Assembly (NCBI GenBank): GCA_029961685.1
Contig: JARWKL010000011.1
Coordinates: 4,962,501-5,026,500 of the forward strand
Direction of reading: 5' to 3'
Length of the DNA stretch: 64,000 nt
Source of the DNA: Aristolochia californica
Taxonomy: Eukaryota; Streptophyta; Magnoliopsida; Piperales; Aristolochiaceae
Of the stretch, positions 13,301 to 22,757 are shown piece by piece. Within the stretch, counting starts at the first letter, position 1. The number at the start of each line of letters is the position of its first letter. The notes under the pieces were generated by a model, which made no database searches, was not told where the DNA came from, and saw only the letters and a list, made by a program, of their open reading frames with translations. The position numbers were made by a program, and so were the translations under genes.

Positions 13301-13715
13301 GAGAAAGCTAATAAGAAGTGCACAGATTTTTTATGAAACACGAGATAATAACACCAGAGCACATTAACAAACTGAAACTGCCAGGAAGAAACATCCTAGA
13401 GAGCGATAGTCGGAAACTTCAGATCTGAAAATTCCGCACACTTGCCTCTAATTAAAGCAAAAATCGAATCGCAAGAACATGGAAAAATGGTAAATGCACC
13501 AAAACTCAATCTAGCCTTCGGGTCAGTGAATCAAACGCCCAGCCTCCTCCAGATCCAGGTACAGCAGTAACGACAGCAACGCCGAAAAATGCAGCGGAAA
13601 ATGGAGACGAGAGAAAGAGCAAGAGCTGACCTGCAGATGGAGACTTGGGCAGAACCGGGGCACGTTTCTGTCCGTTTTCGGGAGAAGACACATAAGACGA
13701 GTCCGGCGATTCCAT
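1469..13715 (-). CDS. BTR1: KH-domain RNA-binding protein, BTR1/Nova-like (partial, five exons)
   Basis: Coding exons on the minus strand are 13631-13715, 10842-11080, 10646-10749, 3015-3208 and 1469-1584. All have GT/AG borders and keep one frame. The start [15 protein letters not shown] at 13715 is the first ATG of the exon. KH domain 1 (exon 2) has the loop [11 protein letters not shown] domain 2 (exons 3-4) has IIGKGGATI, then SQAGIKISP and the helix [14 protein letters not shown]. Exon 5 encodes the Gly/Pro/Tyr-rich linker ([15 protein letters not shown]). The family has a third KH domain, which is not in the window, so the gene continues beyond position 1. In Arabidopsis, BTR1 binds single-stranded RNA, including tobamovirus RNA; that role is known for the family and is inferred here. 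Intron 3 is 7.4 kb and full of transposon remains, but the exons look undamaged. The match to BTR1 is from memory of the Arabidopsis protein. Confidence 0.88.
4450..6250 (-). mobile_element. LINE 5' half (endonuclease), inverted part of a 5'-inverted insertion
   Basis: The minus-strand frame at 5055-5777 begins [13 protein letters not shown] and is an APE-type endonuclease. Visible landmarks are [28 protein letters not shown] and DHWPIM. The frame continues with a shift through 4450-4989, which carries the linker before the reverse transcriptase (a [12 protein letters not shown] block in a neighbouring frame, then [11 protein letters not shown]). A proline/serine-rich piece at 6028-6249 may be the region ahead of the endonuclease. 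The reverse transcriptase is absent. The 3' half of the same kind of element follows directly in opposite orientation at about 6290-7510. Lies in intron 3 of the BTR1-like gene. Confidence 0.82.
6290..7511 (+). mobile_element. LINE 3' half: zf-RVT, RNase H and poly(A) tail
   Basis: The plus-strand frame from 6294 contains a zf-RVT domain ([18 protein letters not shown], then [17 protein letters not shown]). It continues in another frame at 6988-7467 as an RNase H-like domain that opens [15 protein letters not shown] and has [11 protein letters not shown] and [11 protein letters not shown] 3' UTR with AATAAAA and an A run at 7499-7510 ends the element. A run of 20 C (7268-7287) encodes polyproline inside RNase H. 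The frame change near 6990-7040 shows the copy is dead. Together with the inverted endonuclease half to its left, it looks like one insertion with 5' inversion. Confidence 0.85.
7525..8790 (+). mobile_element. Decayed Copia retrotransposon end (RT, RNase H, start of LTR)
   Basis: Two plus-strand pieces can be read with stops and shifts. At about 7530-7850 there is the RT tail (KYFLGIKL, then [20 protein letters not shown] and a RYLLKSK motif). At about 8320-8640 there is Copia RNase H ([16 protein letters not shown], then FYDNQSAI and HVRTNILK). A likely LTR begins after 8680. This is a fossil with no usable frame. It follows directly after the LINE poly(A) tail, so the LINE may have landed in or beside it. 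Confidence 0.6.
8791..9549. other. Intronic non-coding stretch
   Basis: No gene is recognised. The sequence near 8768-8960 resembles the 3' region of the LINE family in reverse orientation (A/T-rich tail, then text like that at 60233-60360), but the match is too short to call. Confidence 0.3.
9550..9735 (+). mobile_element. Copia RNase H scrap
   Basis: The plus-strand translation gives [19 protein letters not shown], the conserved Copia RNase H opening (usual form GYxDADWAGSxxDRRSTSG). The aspartate of the DAD signature is replaced and the reading frame closes soon after. A dead fragment in the big BTR1-like intron. Confidence 0.6.
10287..10355. repeat. (GA)n microsatellite, 69 bp
   Basis: Uninterrupted GA dinucleotides, about 34 units, in intron 3 of the BTR1-like gene, some 300 bp from exon 3. 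On the sense strand of the gene it reads (TC)n. Length is likely to vary between individuals. Confidence 0.97.
13026..13041. repeat. C16 homopolymer
   Basis: A run of 16 C in intron 1 of the BTR1-like gene, followed closely by a short CA repeat at about 13050-13062. Confidence 0.9.
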
Positions 13716-14592
13716 ATTAACGACACAAGACGAAGAAGAAGAAGAAAGATAAACTAAATCTCGCTCAGCAAATCATCGGGGTTTCGAATTCAAATTTCCA
13801 GATTTTAATTCCCAGAAGCCTTTCCCGTCCTCTGCTCCGGCTTGAGCAGCTCCCCTTTCTCTCCCTCTTCCCACCTTTCGTCCCGGCTAACCGCCTCTCT
13901 CAATAATTAAAAACGGGGAAAATGGAAAGAATAACCGAAAATGATTAAAAAAGGGGATATAAAAATCCGAAATCCGAGTGCTGAGTGCCGCCAGCGCATA
14001 AATCACAGGGGAGATGGATGAAGATTCAAATTCACGTTGGAGGTTTCATCAAATAGCAAAATGGAGTTTGACTTTGTGATGCCGCGAAGTGGAATAGTCG
14101 TGGTCCAACGCCACGACGTGAACGCATCGTCCTTTGAAACTTCCTAGTTTGAACATGGAAGGCGGTCTCTGTCCATCTTCGAGGATGGTGAAGGGTTGGT
14201 CGGATTGAGGATTAACACCTCTCTCGGTGAAGGGTTTCCCCGAACCCGATCCGTGGGGATTTATACCTGTGCCCCTCTTTTACTTTAAAATGATAAAATG
14301 TTTAATAAACAAATCAGGTATTTAAGGAACAAAAAATTTATTTCAAAACACTTTTTGAGTGGACTTTTATATCATTTTATTTAAAAATAAAGACTAAATA
14401 TTTTTCCTCCATACGAAAAATAAAAGATTTTAATTGAGGGTATTTAAGGAAGAAAAAATCGGGCTTCGAAATCGAATACTTCTCTCCTATTGAGTTCTCG
14501 TGTCTATTGTTGAACACCAGCCTTGTCATCGCCGTCTCTCATCGTTGACTCATCGTCTACCAACCTTCCCTCGCCGTTTCATCATCAGTGTT
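13716..14592 (-). promoter_or_regulatory. 5' UTR and promoter region of the BTR1-like gene
   Basis: Upstream of the minus-strand start at 13715 there is a GAA-rich stretch (13731-13747; TTC-rich on the sense strand) and then moderately GC-rich sequence to about 14280, typical of a 5' UTR and proximal promoter. No clear TATA box could be assigned. From about 14280 the sequence becomes AT-rich. Confidence 0.35.
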
Positions 14593-14655
14593 GCCCTAAG
14601 CCCTAAACTCTAAGCTCTAAGCCCTAAGCCCTAAATCCTAAACCCTAAACCATAA
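14593..14655. repeat. Degenerate plant telomere-like heptamer tract
   Basis: About nine copies of CCCTAAA/CCCTAAG variants in a row (CCTAAGCCCTAAACTCTAA and similar), ending in near-perfect CCCTAAACC. The plant telomere repeat is CCCTAAA. This is either a small interstitial telomeric tract or a telo-box-rich upstream element. Confidence 0.75.
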
Positions 14656-14984
14656 ACTATATGTTACTTCCATGTTATTCTTTTATGACTTGTGTAATTA
14701 TGATTTGTTTCTATGTTGTTTGGTATTAAGTTAAATTGAGCACGTATGATTTGTTAAGTTAGGATCTTGTTTGTATTATTTGTTTCTTATTCTTGAGGTG
14801 ATTGTGTTGTCGATTATAGTTCTATGGCTTAGACGAACCATGGTATTACTAAAAATCAACTATTTGTAAGTGAAGGAAATGTTAGTATAGAGAGAGAAGG
14901 TAATTCCGCCACTGGTCTGAAGGCTCTATTAATTCTAATCCAAACACTAATACTCCTAGTCATGCTCCAGAACCTTCAAAAACA

Positions 14985-15600
14985 CAAGGGAGAGGGATAA
15001 AAGGAGTTCAATTTTCAGTGGTGCGGAATGAATTTCATAAATTTAAGAATGATGGGTTAGAAATGGCTAGATGCAATCATTTTAAAAGTTAAGTGAAAGC
15101 ACTTAGAAAAAACGGATCATCTACTTACTTTCAGCATTTGAAGAGGTAGCCAAAAAATAAAAAAATTGGCATTAGGCAACAATTACTATCCTTTACACAA
15201 CAAACTAGTGAAACTACGAACCTCACAAATCATAAGTTTAATCAAGAGAGGTTTAGAACTAGTATCACTACATGGGTTGTACTAGAGGAACAATCATTGT
15301 CTACAGTTGAAAGTCTTCATTTTAGGAATATGATAACGGAGGCAAACCCTTTGTATCAACCTATTTCTTGTACCACTTTGAAAAGGGACATTTTGAAGAT
15401 GTATGATAGAGAAAAAACAAAGCATTAAATTGAATTGGATAAGCTTTCTGGTAGAGTGTCAACATGATCGACATGACATGTGGACTTCAATGCAAAAGAA
15501 AGGGTAGATGGCCATTACAGCACTATATTGATGACACTTGGAAATTACAGAAGCGTATTTTGAGGGATGTCTTAAACTTATATCAATACTTCCTATTTAT
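14985..15600 (+). pseudogene. hAT-type transposase remnant (BED finger and body)
   Basis: Plus-strand frames joined across stops resemble the start of a plant hAT transposase. There is a BED-finger-like block (FHKFKNDGLEMARCNHF, then STYFQHLKR), a glutamine-rich spacer (IRQQLLSFTQQT), and the body motif FNQERFRTSITTWVV followed by LSTVESLHFRNMI and PLYQPIS. Several in-frame stops and shifts make it non-functional. The catalytic core further downstream is lost. Assignment rests on the order of these blocks as known for Ac/Tag/RICESLEEPER proteins. Confidence 0.55.
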
Positions 15601-16555
15601 GTTGTTTTGCATATCTTATTGTATGTTTGCACTAGTCTTGATATAATTTTTTATACTTTTTTATTAGGTTTGCTTATGTTGCATCTCCCCGTACAAAAGA
15701 TGTGTTGTGTGAAGTTCTATCGAATTCTTTTTTGTATTGGAATGTAAAAAGGAAATTAACTTTTATTACTATAAAAATTGGTCTACTGATGATGCTTGCA
15801 TGACATTATTTAGGGAGCAACTTTCTCACCTTCTTTTACTTGATGGAGAGTCTTTACATGTCTTAATCATGTACTTCTAGTTTTATTTAATAGTTATTTA
15901 TTTATTTTAAAATATTAATTAACTTTGTAATTTTATTTTATTTTTGCAAAAACTTGTATTCATGCATTTGTCTTAGCTGATCATGATAAAGATTGATTTG
16001 ATTTTATGGTACTTATATTTATATTTAAGTTTATATTTAAAATTATAATTATTTATTTTTTAAATGCTGCTTAGTTTTTCTTTTTCCTTTTTCCTTTTTT
16101 TTTCTAAGAAGAGGCATTTGAAAATTTATCACGATTCATGATCTTTCAGCTGCTTATGACTTACGAGTATTAGTTTGTCTGTTGAATTGGAAGGACTTAT
16201 TTTGATGATTGTTCAGAGTCTTGAGACTTGAAATATGTATTTTAAAATTTGTAAACTTCTTGATGTTGTGGATTTTTATGACTTCAATTTGATGTTATAA
16301 GATATTTATGCACTTGATAGTCCAATCCAGATAAAATACCAATTTGAAGAGATTTTAATTATTCTAATTTTAATTTTGCCATGATAGTTATTATTTTTGT
16401 ATTTTAGAATAATTTGTTATAATTTTTACAGTTTTATAGATTTTTTAATTGATCATGAAATGCATTTATTTGAACAAATATTTGTATAGATGGGTTATAT
16501 GAACCAGTTATTTGTTAATCTCTCCAGGTTAATTATTTTTATGCGTTATAAAAGT
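15601..16555. other. AT-rich stretch without a recognised gene
   Basis: Strongly T-rich sequence following the hAT remnant. Only short frames without recognisable domains were seen. It may be the decayed rest of the same transposon. Confidence 0.4.
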
Positions 16556-16712
16556 TAATTATTTTTAATGGATCGGATCAGGGATGGGGAACGGGGCAAG
16601 GACAAGGTTGGCTTCCCAACCCGTTCGAGTTTTTTTACAGGGACAAGGATCAGGTTTTAGGAAACCTGTCCCCGACCCGACCCGACCCGACCGGTGCCTA
16701 CCCTTAGTTGGA
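16556..16712. repeat. GC-rich hAT-like subterminal sequence with CCCGA repeats
   Basis: A sudden GC-rich patch in AT-rich DNA. It has GGGATGGGGAACGGGGC at its left and (CCCGA)n followed by CCGGTGCCTACCCTTA at its right. Plant hAT elements often end in TAGGGxTGGCAxxGG with CGGGT/ACCCG subterminal repeats, so this may be the right end of the element whose transposase remains lie at 14985-15600. No left terminal repeat or 8-bp duplication was identified. Confidence 0.35.
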
Positions 16713-17254
16713 GTTGGGTATTGACTCCACTATTGAGTACAAATTTGGTAAAAAATTTGGGAATGAATAATAGTGAATAGATGGAGGAAAAGAGAACCTC
16801 AAACAAGTTGCTCCTTTACTAATGGACGTCTAATTCATAACAAGACCTATCCGTATTATGAGATGTTAGAGCTTTCCAACCATGCCCAAAAGAGAAATTT
16901 TTTGTTTCATATCATGTCATGCTATGCTATTAGTAGTGAAGGAGGCTGGAAGGGGTTGAGACATTTCTCATTGAGAAGGATAAGGAAAGAGGCAGTATCG
17001 CTGGGCTTTCCTTGGTGAAGGATAAAAAGGAGGAAAAGGACAACCTCTTCTCTCAGTTTTTTCTGCTAGAGGAAGACGGGAGGAGACCACTGAACACCAA
17101 TTAGCAAACCCTAATGAGGACTTGCTCTTCTATTCTCTTTTAGCCTCAACTCCCAAACAAAGTAAGAATTAAATGATAAAAACCACTTTAGTGTGTATTA
17201 AATGATACATATATGCGACAAGCAAGGTATCTATGACGTTTTCTCTCCCCCAGC
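16713..17254. other. Unassigned stretch
   Basis: A frame at 16773-17018 (81 aa) is open but shows no recognisable domain and is probably chance. The sequence style (short GGAGAAA blocks) suggests decayed retroelement interior. Confidence 0.25.
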
Positions 17255-17575
17255 TTGAGGGAGACTATTAAAAGATACAACTTATGTAGTGGCAATGATG
17301 TAAATGATCCTTTATTTTTGTCCCTTTTCCTCCCTTTTTAAGGTAAAGGGTATTGATGTAATTCTTTATATATCAATTAATATAAATACATTTGAGGAGG
17401 AGGATTAGGGACGTGACTAAAACCCTAATCCTTCTTTCCCCCCTTCTCAAACATTCTAGTTGTCCACATCTCTCTCGCTTTTTTTCTCTTCTTCTTTCTC
17501 TCTTTTTCCTTCTCTTCTTTCTTCCCTTCGGCCTATCACGGGAGCCCAAACCTAACAAAGACATCCATTTCTGAC
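17255..17575 (+). mobile_element. Candidate LTR with polypurine tract
   Basis: A purine run CTTGAGGGAG at about 17256-17265 is followed by sequence opening with a degraded LTR start (TATTAAAAGATAC). Further on there are TATA-like ATATAAATA and pyrimidine-rich text, the usual make-up of a Copia-type LTR. Neither a paired LTR nor a target duplication was found. Confidence 0.35.
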
Positions 17576-18256
17576 TTTTGCTTGGGGACACTAGTTTTGC
17601 TGCACACATATAGTCCTCAAGCAATAAGTACTGAACAACAAGGAAAACCTTCCTCATCATTAGGAGAAGGCTTTGCAAGATAATAAGTAAACAGGTTGAT
17701 GAAAAGTGGGAATGTCAATTGACACTGGCCTACTAGCAATCAAGAATCAAAGCTCAGCTAAACCTTATAGGGGTGGATAAGAAGGAGGAAGAGAAGCTAT
17801 ATGTACTTGAACGGAGCAGTGAAAGGAATTGGGAACCTCTATGCTTTCTATAAACCAAAATCGAAAGTGAATTGAAAATATTGGGTATTCCACTGGATCT
17901 GAAAAATGGGGCATTGTGATATATTTTTTTGGAATTTTTACCAGCTCCCACTATGTCTCATCTATTCCAAACGTTGACGGAAAAGTGCAGCTTTGCTAAA
18001 ATTAATCGATAGAATTGGAAAAAAAGGAGGCAGAGAAGCTATACATGAAGGAAGAAGTGAAAGAAATTGGGAATTTCCTTGGTACACAGGTGTTATCAAC
18101 TTGCAGTTTCAGGCATCCTCTTTCAAAACTCAAGGCTAAAAACTATCAAAATCCTAAGCAATTAGAATCTCTCTAGGAGTTTTCTATTTGAGTTTTCTAA
18201 TCTTGGTCTACGTCTACCTCAATGACAGATTGGAGTTTTGTATCATATCAAGGGGT
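17576..18256. other. Unassigned stretch left of the kiwellin duplication
   Basis: Nothing recognisable. Two similar GGAGGxAGAGAAGCTATA blocks at about 17784 and 18029 hint at an old local duplication. Confidence 0.3.
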
Positions 18257-18561
18257 TTCCAACTCTTTCTCCTGCTTGCGTTCGACTACAAAGACGATCA
18301 AAATGCCAAGAAATAGGATGTTATTTATTATTAGCAGTGACTTACTGAAAACAAAGAGAAACAAAATGAATAGATTAGGCAAATGGGTGCATCGATTATT
18401 CTCTGGCTACCTTCATCGTCTTCCTCCACTACTTTTTTTTTCTTTACCAGTTGTGTTTAAAAATGAACTCTATTACGTACCAAACAGAAAGAAAAGAGAA
18501 ACTCATTATTTGTTTCACAAACATTTATCAAGTAGAGAGGCTAACATTAAGAAGACAATCT

Positions 18562-19134
18562 TTACGCATCTGACCAGCTAATGTCATAATCTCCAACCTC
18601 AGAGTTGGGGATGCCAAGCGCCTTCCAGACTGCGGGAGAAGCATCGACAATGTTGTTGGGACATGGGGGCTGGAAGTCATGATCAGAATCACAACCATAG
18701 ACGGAATCACATTCATCGACAACCTTAGCCAAAACAGATTTTCCATTCGCATTAATCTTGATCTTTTGGAGGCAACGGCTTCCATGGTTGTACCATCCAG
18801 TCGACAACGCCACCACGTACTCCTCATCGCTATGGTACTTGTTATCACACTCAGACGGACCTCCGCCATCACCGCCTTTCGCAAAGCTGTTAATCGTCAT
18901 GGTTGCACGGGTGTTGCCGGTTATGGGAGGAGAACAACGATACTGTGGGTACAACTTACCGGCCTTGCAGCAGTCGGAATCATGCTCTGTGTTACACTTT
19001 CCCGTCTTGCCTTTCAAATACCCACTAGGGCTGCAACTGCCGAGGGAGAAGGAAGAGTAGCAGCTCACAAGATTGAGAGTCGTTGCCAGCAGTAGCATGG
19101 ACACCAGAGCAAGTAATTGTTGAGCTTTTGCCAT
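18562..19134 (-). CDS. Kiwellin / ripening-related protein, copy 1 (190 aa)
   Basis: A single-exon secreted protein. Residues 1-25 are a signal peptide (hydrophobic core [18 protein letters not shown]). The mature part has ten cysteines (34, 47, 55, 56, 67, 96, 121, 142, 148, 158), enough for five disulphides. An N-terminal kiwellin module is followed by a barwin-like double-psi beta-barrel with the family signatures [11 protein letters not shown] and VVDECDS and a tryptophan near the end ([10 protein letters not shown]). Length fits the 185-215 aa of the family. Members accumulate in ripening fruit and in pathogen-challenged tissue, and some bind secreted fungal chorismate mutase; that activity is family knowledge and not shown here. 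A TATA element lies about 70 bp upstream of the ATG. A 97%-identical paralogue lies at 24283-24855. Confidence 0.95.
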   Translation of the reverse strand: MAKAQQLLALVSMLLLATTLNLVSCYSSFSLGSCSPSGYLKGKTGKCNTEHDSDCCKAGKLYPQYRCSPPITGNTRATMTINSFAKGGDGGGPSECDNKYHSDEEYVVALSTGWYNHGSRCLQKIKINANGKSVLAKVVDECDSVYGCDSDHDFQPPCPNNIVDASPAVWKALGIPNSEVGDYDISWSDA

Positions 19135-19200
19135 CTTTAATTTGTATTGGGTTTCTGCTACCTTTCACTCGTCTTGGAGAGGATTTGAAGGCTGCGTTGC

Positions 19201-19207
19201 ATTTATA
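19201..19207 (-). promoter_or_regulatory. TATA box of kiwellin copy 1
   Basis: On the minus strand this reads TATAAAT within CCCTATAAATGCAACG, 67-73 bp upstream of the start codon at 19134. That implies a leader of roughly 40 nt. The motif and its spacing are identical in copy 2. Confidence 0.75.
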
Positions 19208-19588
19208 GGGGAAACTGAAAGCTCGACCCACCCATGCTTCTTCCTCTTGTAGACAAAGAATGGATCCCAACAGCTTAAGAGCCCTCATCAGACAACGTAC
19301 GCCGAGTGAATCAACAGGTTGGTTTCAGCATGTCCAACAAAATAAGGGTTAAGCAGCAGGTTCTTCCATCTACGGCAACTCTCACGGCCAATTTAAAAAT
19401 AACTTGGCTACTCTGGTTGGTGGCTACTCTGGTTGGTTGGCTACTCTGGTTAGTGCCTACCACTACATCTCAAATTAGAAATCATTTAAAAGTGTCTAAG
19501 TACAGAAAGGTTGTATGAAAAATAAATCTACTTTGAAACTGTAAACTAAAAATTAATAAATTAATTGCAGAAAGCTTAGTACTTTAAA

Positions 19589-19849
19589 GGGTTTTTGTTC
19601 GCTTTGAAAGGGATCTGGAATACATCGACACGAATTCAGTTACTCCACTGCCTCAAGTGTTTTTGTTTAGAGGAGTTTTATTTATTTTAGTAATAGGACA
19701 TAGGTAATTTAATTGTAATTTGATTCTACTTGTTTTTTCTATTATAAATACATCTCATTTTACTCAATTAATACAATAAGTTATCTTCTCAAAAAATTCA
19801 ACATAAATAAGTAGTTTGTAACATATCCATACAAGAATGTCCTAGAAAT
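19589..19849. other. Possible LTR end
   Basis: Contains CTATTATAAATACATCTC and ends near AAAAAATTCAACA, the style of a plus-strand Copia LTR 3' end. No partner LTR was found. Confidence 0.3.
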
Positions 19850-20834
19850 AAGATACCAGCCTAAAATTTCTCCTGTATAAAGTGGCAATCTACCTTAATG
19901 TATTTTGTCTTTTTGTGGAAGACATGATTTGAGGTGATATGAATAGTTGTCTGATTGTCATAATATAATTCCATAGAAACTTCTATATAGAATTTCAATT
20001 CTATAAGAAGAGATCTAATCCATAGATGCTCACTGACTGTGTAGGCCATAGTTATGTACTCTGCTTCTACACTAGACCTCACAACAATATTCTGTTTTTT
20101 GTTTCTCGATGTAACCAGGTTACCTCCAACTAAGGTACATTACCCTGAAGTGGACTTATTGATATCAGGTGATCCAGCCCAATCTACATATGAAAAATCT
20201 TTTATGTCGAAGTTGCCATGATTCTTATAGAGAAGCCTTTTCTTTGGATCTCCTTTTAAATATCTCAGTATTGTCTCCAAGGCTTGCCAATGGGTAAGTT
20301 GTGGTTTACACATATACTAACTCACCTCACTTACTACATATGATATATATAGTCTGTCACTATGAGGTACATGAGTTTTCCCACACGCCTCTAATATTTA
20401 CCTATATCGACATCTTCTCCAGAGCATACATATAACTTTGTGTTGGCATCCATAAGGGTGTCCACTGATCGACATCCCATCATCCATGTGTCCACAAGCA
20501 ATTCTAAAACATACCTTCTTTGAGATAATACAGTCCAATGCTTTGACCGGAATACCTCAATACCCAGAAAATATTTTAGAAGTCCAAGATCCTTCGTTTT
20601 AAATTCTTTTCATATCTTCTCTTTGACTTTTTTATGTCATCTACATCACTGTCAGTTGAGACAATATCCTCTACATAAACTGTTAGTAATGATTTTCCCT
20701 TTAATGTATTCTTAACTAAGACAAAGTTATCTACTGAGCACCTGTTGAATCCAAACCGCAACATTGCATGGCTAAAATTTTCAAACCAAACCTAAGGAGA
20801 CTATTTAAGCCCATATAAAGACTTCCTCAATTTT
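19850..20834 (-). mobile_element. Copia retrotransposon fragment (RT and RNase H), minus strand
   Basis: Minus-strand frames give Copia RNase H at 19861-20082 (RSSVEAEYITMAYTVSEHLW, then YYDNQTTIHI and HKKTKYIKVDCHFI). RT occurs at about 20576-20830 (KSLYGLK, ENFSHAML, then VYVEDIVSTDSD in place of YVDDI). Stops and an altered catalytic box make it inactive. It is followed to the right by a separate LTR at 20835-21081. Confidence 0.8.
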
Positions 20835-21081
20835 CATACTAACTCACCCTCAACCATGGATTACTTCATGGAGAAAGAAGATGAATACACATTGGAGAAG
20901 AGAAGGGAGAAAGAATGAGGTTATGGACTTGTGTCCAAACCCTCCCCCTTAAGCTATATTTATAACTGATAAAAGTAAAATATTATAATTATGCCCTTCA
21001 CCCTAGTAAGAGTAAAGAAGAGACATCAAACATAAATTCATTATATAAATGATACCCTAATTACATTATATCTTCCAACAC
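20835..21081 (-). mobile_element. LTR of a Copia-type element, minus strand
   Basis: Read on the minus strand, a polypurine tract CTTGAGGGGGAG (21082-21098 region) is followed by TGTTGGAAGATATAATG and then about 245 bp with a TATA-like segment and a pyrimidine-rich end. It abuts the middle of the RT of the fragment on its left. It is therefore either inserted there or a recombination junction. The low-coordinate end is approximate. Confidence 0.6.
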
Positions 21082-22757
21082 TCCCCCTCAAGTTGGGAGG
21101 TAATGGTAGTAATCCCATCTTGAAACAAATAACATAGGCTTAGCAAAAAGTTCTTCCATCACAATGTCCCAAGGATAAGTATGACACTAGGCACAGACTC
21201 TCAAAAGGTAGAAATGGGTAAAAAGTCGAAACCAACATCAAATGATTTTAAATAAATATAGTGATAATAATCACTAAAATGGGTAATGTTTGTCATTCAC
21301 AAAACGATGATAAATGACCCAAGGGTACCAATAAAAAGTCTCAAAGGATTTCAAAACACTCATGTATATACAAAAGACCAACCAAAACAACGATCCAAAA
21401 GAGGTTGGCCAAAGGGGTAAGTGAGAGTCAAATAAATAATGGTAAGAAAAAGACTGCCAAATAATAAGAGGGTAATGAGAATCAAAGGAAAATAAGATGT
21501 TGGGGCCACCATGTGCTTTATTTTCCTAGTAACGCAAATCTCCATCATATGAACCAATGAACAAATGTTGACAACAATCAGCAAATAATGAATCCAAGGA
21601 AAACATTTGAGGAGTTCTTCTTCAGTAATAAAGTCTCAATAAAAAAGACACAATAGCAGCAGTAGAAATGGACAATTGCCCAAATAACACGTACCAACTA
21701 ATGGAAGTCCTTAAGAGTAATAAGGACATATGAAATAATCCGCAGTGAGTCTGTCATTGAATAAGGAAGTTGTGCCCCAAGTAATAAATATGAACCGAGT
21801 AATAAGCTCCCGAAAATCCAAGATGGTAATCAAGCCAAAGCCAAGGGACCGAGTCAGATTGAGGCAAGCAACTAGGTCGAGTCGTGGGAGGAATCGGTAT
21901 TGAACTCGGGACCTGAACCGGTATACCAGAGGTAGGGAGCAAGTGGACTGAGTGAAACTGACTCGGGTCCAAGTTGACTCGGTCTGAGCTGACTCAAGCA
22001 AATCATCGGTCCAAGTCACGCAGAACAATATATTGCTGGTTCGTTGGGTTAACTCAGAAAATTAAATTGAAACAACCACCTAACTTGGTGGTAGTTTAAT
22101 TAATTCAAAAATAGCAGTCGTCTTCGCCCTCCAGAAACAAAAACAAATCTGGCACAATGGCAGTTAAGTGCTTCCAAAAATCAATCGGCAATAACAATCG
22201 ATAGATAGTGGAACCAGCAAAGAGACATCGAAGACGAATTTCCGAAACCAACAACGACTGATTACTGCTCAAAAGATAGTTGTAAGATCCAGGAGAAGCA
22301 ACAGTGAGTGAAGGAAACTTTATGAACGATCATAAACTCCCATCAGCGGAAGAACAACGATGAACCAGTAATGTTCCATAAATAAAGATCAAGTTGTTGC
22401 GATTGGAAGGATGACAGAAGCTAGACAACAATGCAACAACAGGGAAAGATCTGCTGAAAGTAGAGCTAGTAATTGGCTTGGAAGACGGCAATGCAGGTCG
22501 AAGCAATCGTCTAGTTACGATGTCTAGTTTTGGAAATAAGAAGAAAGGAACCAGGGAGGATTAGTTGTTCAAGCCGCAATACTGCAGATCAATTACAAAA
22601 GAAAAGGAGAAACCAGCTCGGCAATCTTCAGAAAATAAATCAATTGGAATTAACTGGACTTGCTCAATAGCTGGATAAATGAGATGAATAAACTCGGTAT
22701 AGTAACTCCACAGTCAGAACATGATCACCGAGCAGTATCACTGGAGAGAGCAACTGG
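21082..22757 (-). mobile_element. Interior of an LTR element, non-coding or decayed
   Basis: The 3' end ahead of the polypurine tract reads like the close of a Copia polyprotein (FAKPM..., then RW). The remaining 1.6 kb shows no intact polyprotein motif, only short frames such as 21711-22028. This suggests a heavily decayed or non-autonomous interior. The mini-LTR array at 22758 interrupts it, because similar unassigned sequence continues at 23692-23760. Confidence 0.35.

Larger units (their letters stand above)
18257..19588. repeat. Segmental duplication, copy 1 (contains kiwellin gene 1)
   Basis: This 1.33-kb block matches 23947-25250 plus 27121-27180 in the same orientation. The match covers the gene, its 3' flank, its promoter and about 450 bp further upstream. 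It begins at the shared text CTTTCTC/GTGCTTGCG and stops after GTACTTTAA. The coding parts differ at 17 positions by my count. Confidence 0.9.

Noticed and set aside
17373..17678. Arg/Lys-rich minus-strand frame that looks like a nuclear-targeting tail
   Set aside because: It comes from a pyrimidine-rich tract in a probable LTR; composition alone explains it.
18679..19095. 138-aa plus-strand frame opposite kiwellin copy 1 (also at 24400-24816 opposite copy 2)
   Set aside because: It is the antisense reading of a clear coding exon. It is conserved in both copies only because the gene is; it has no domain of its own.
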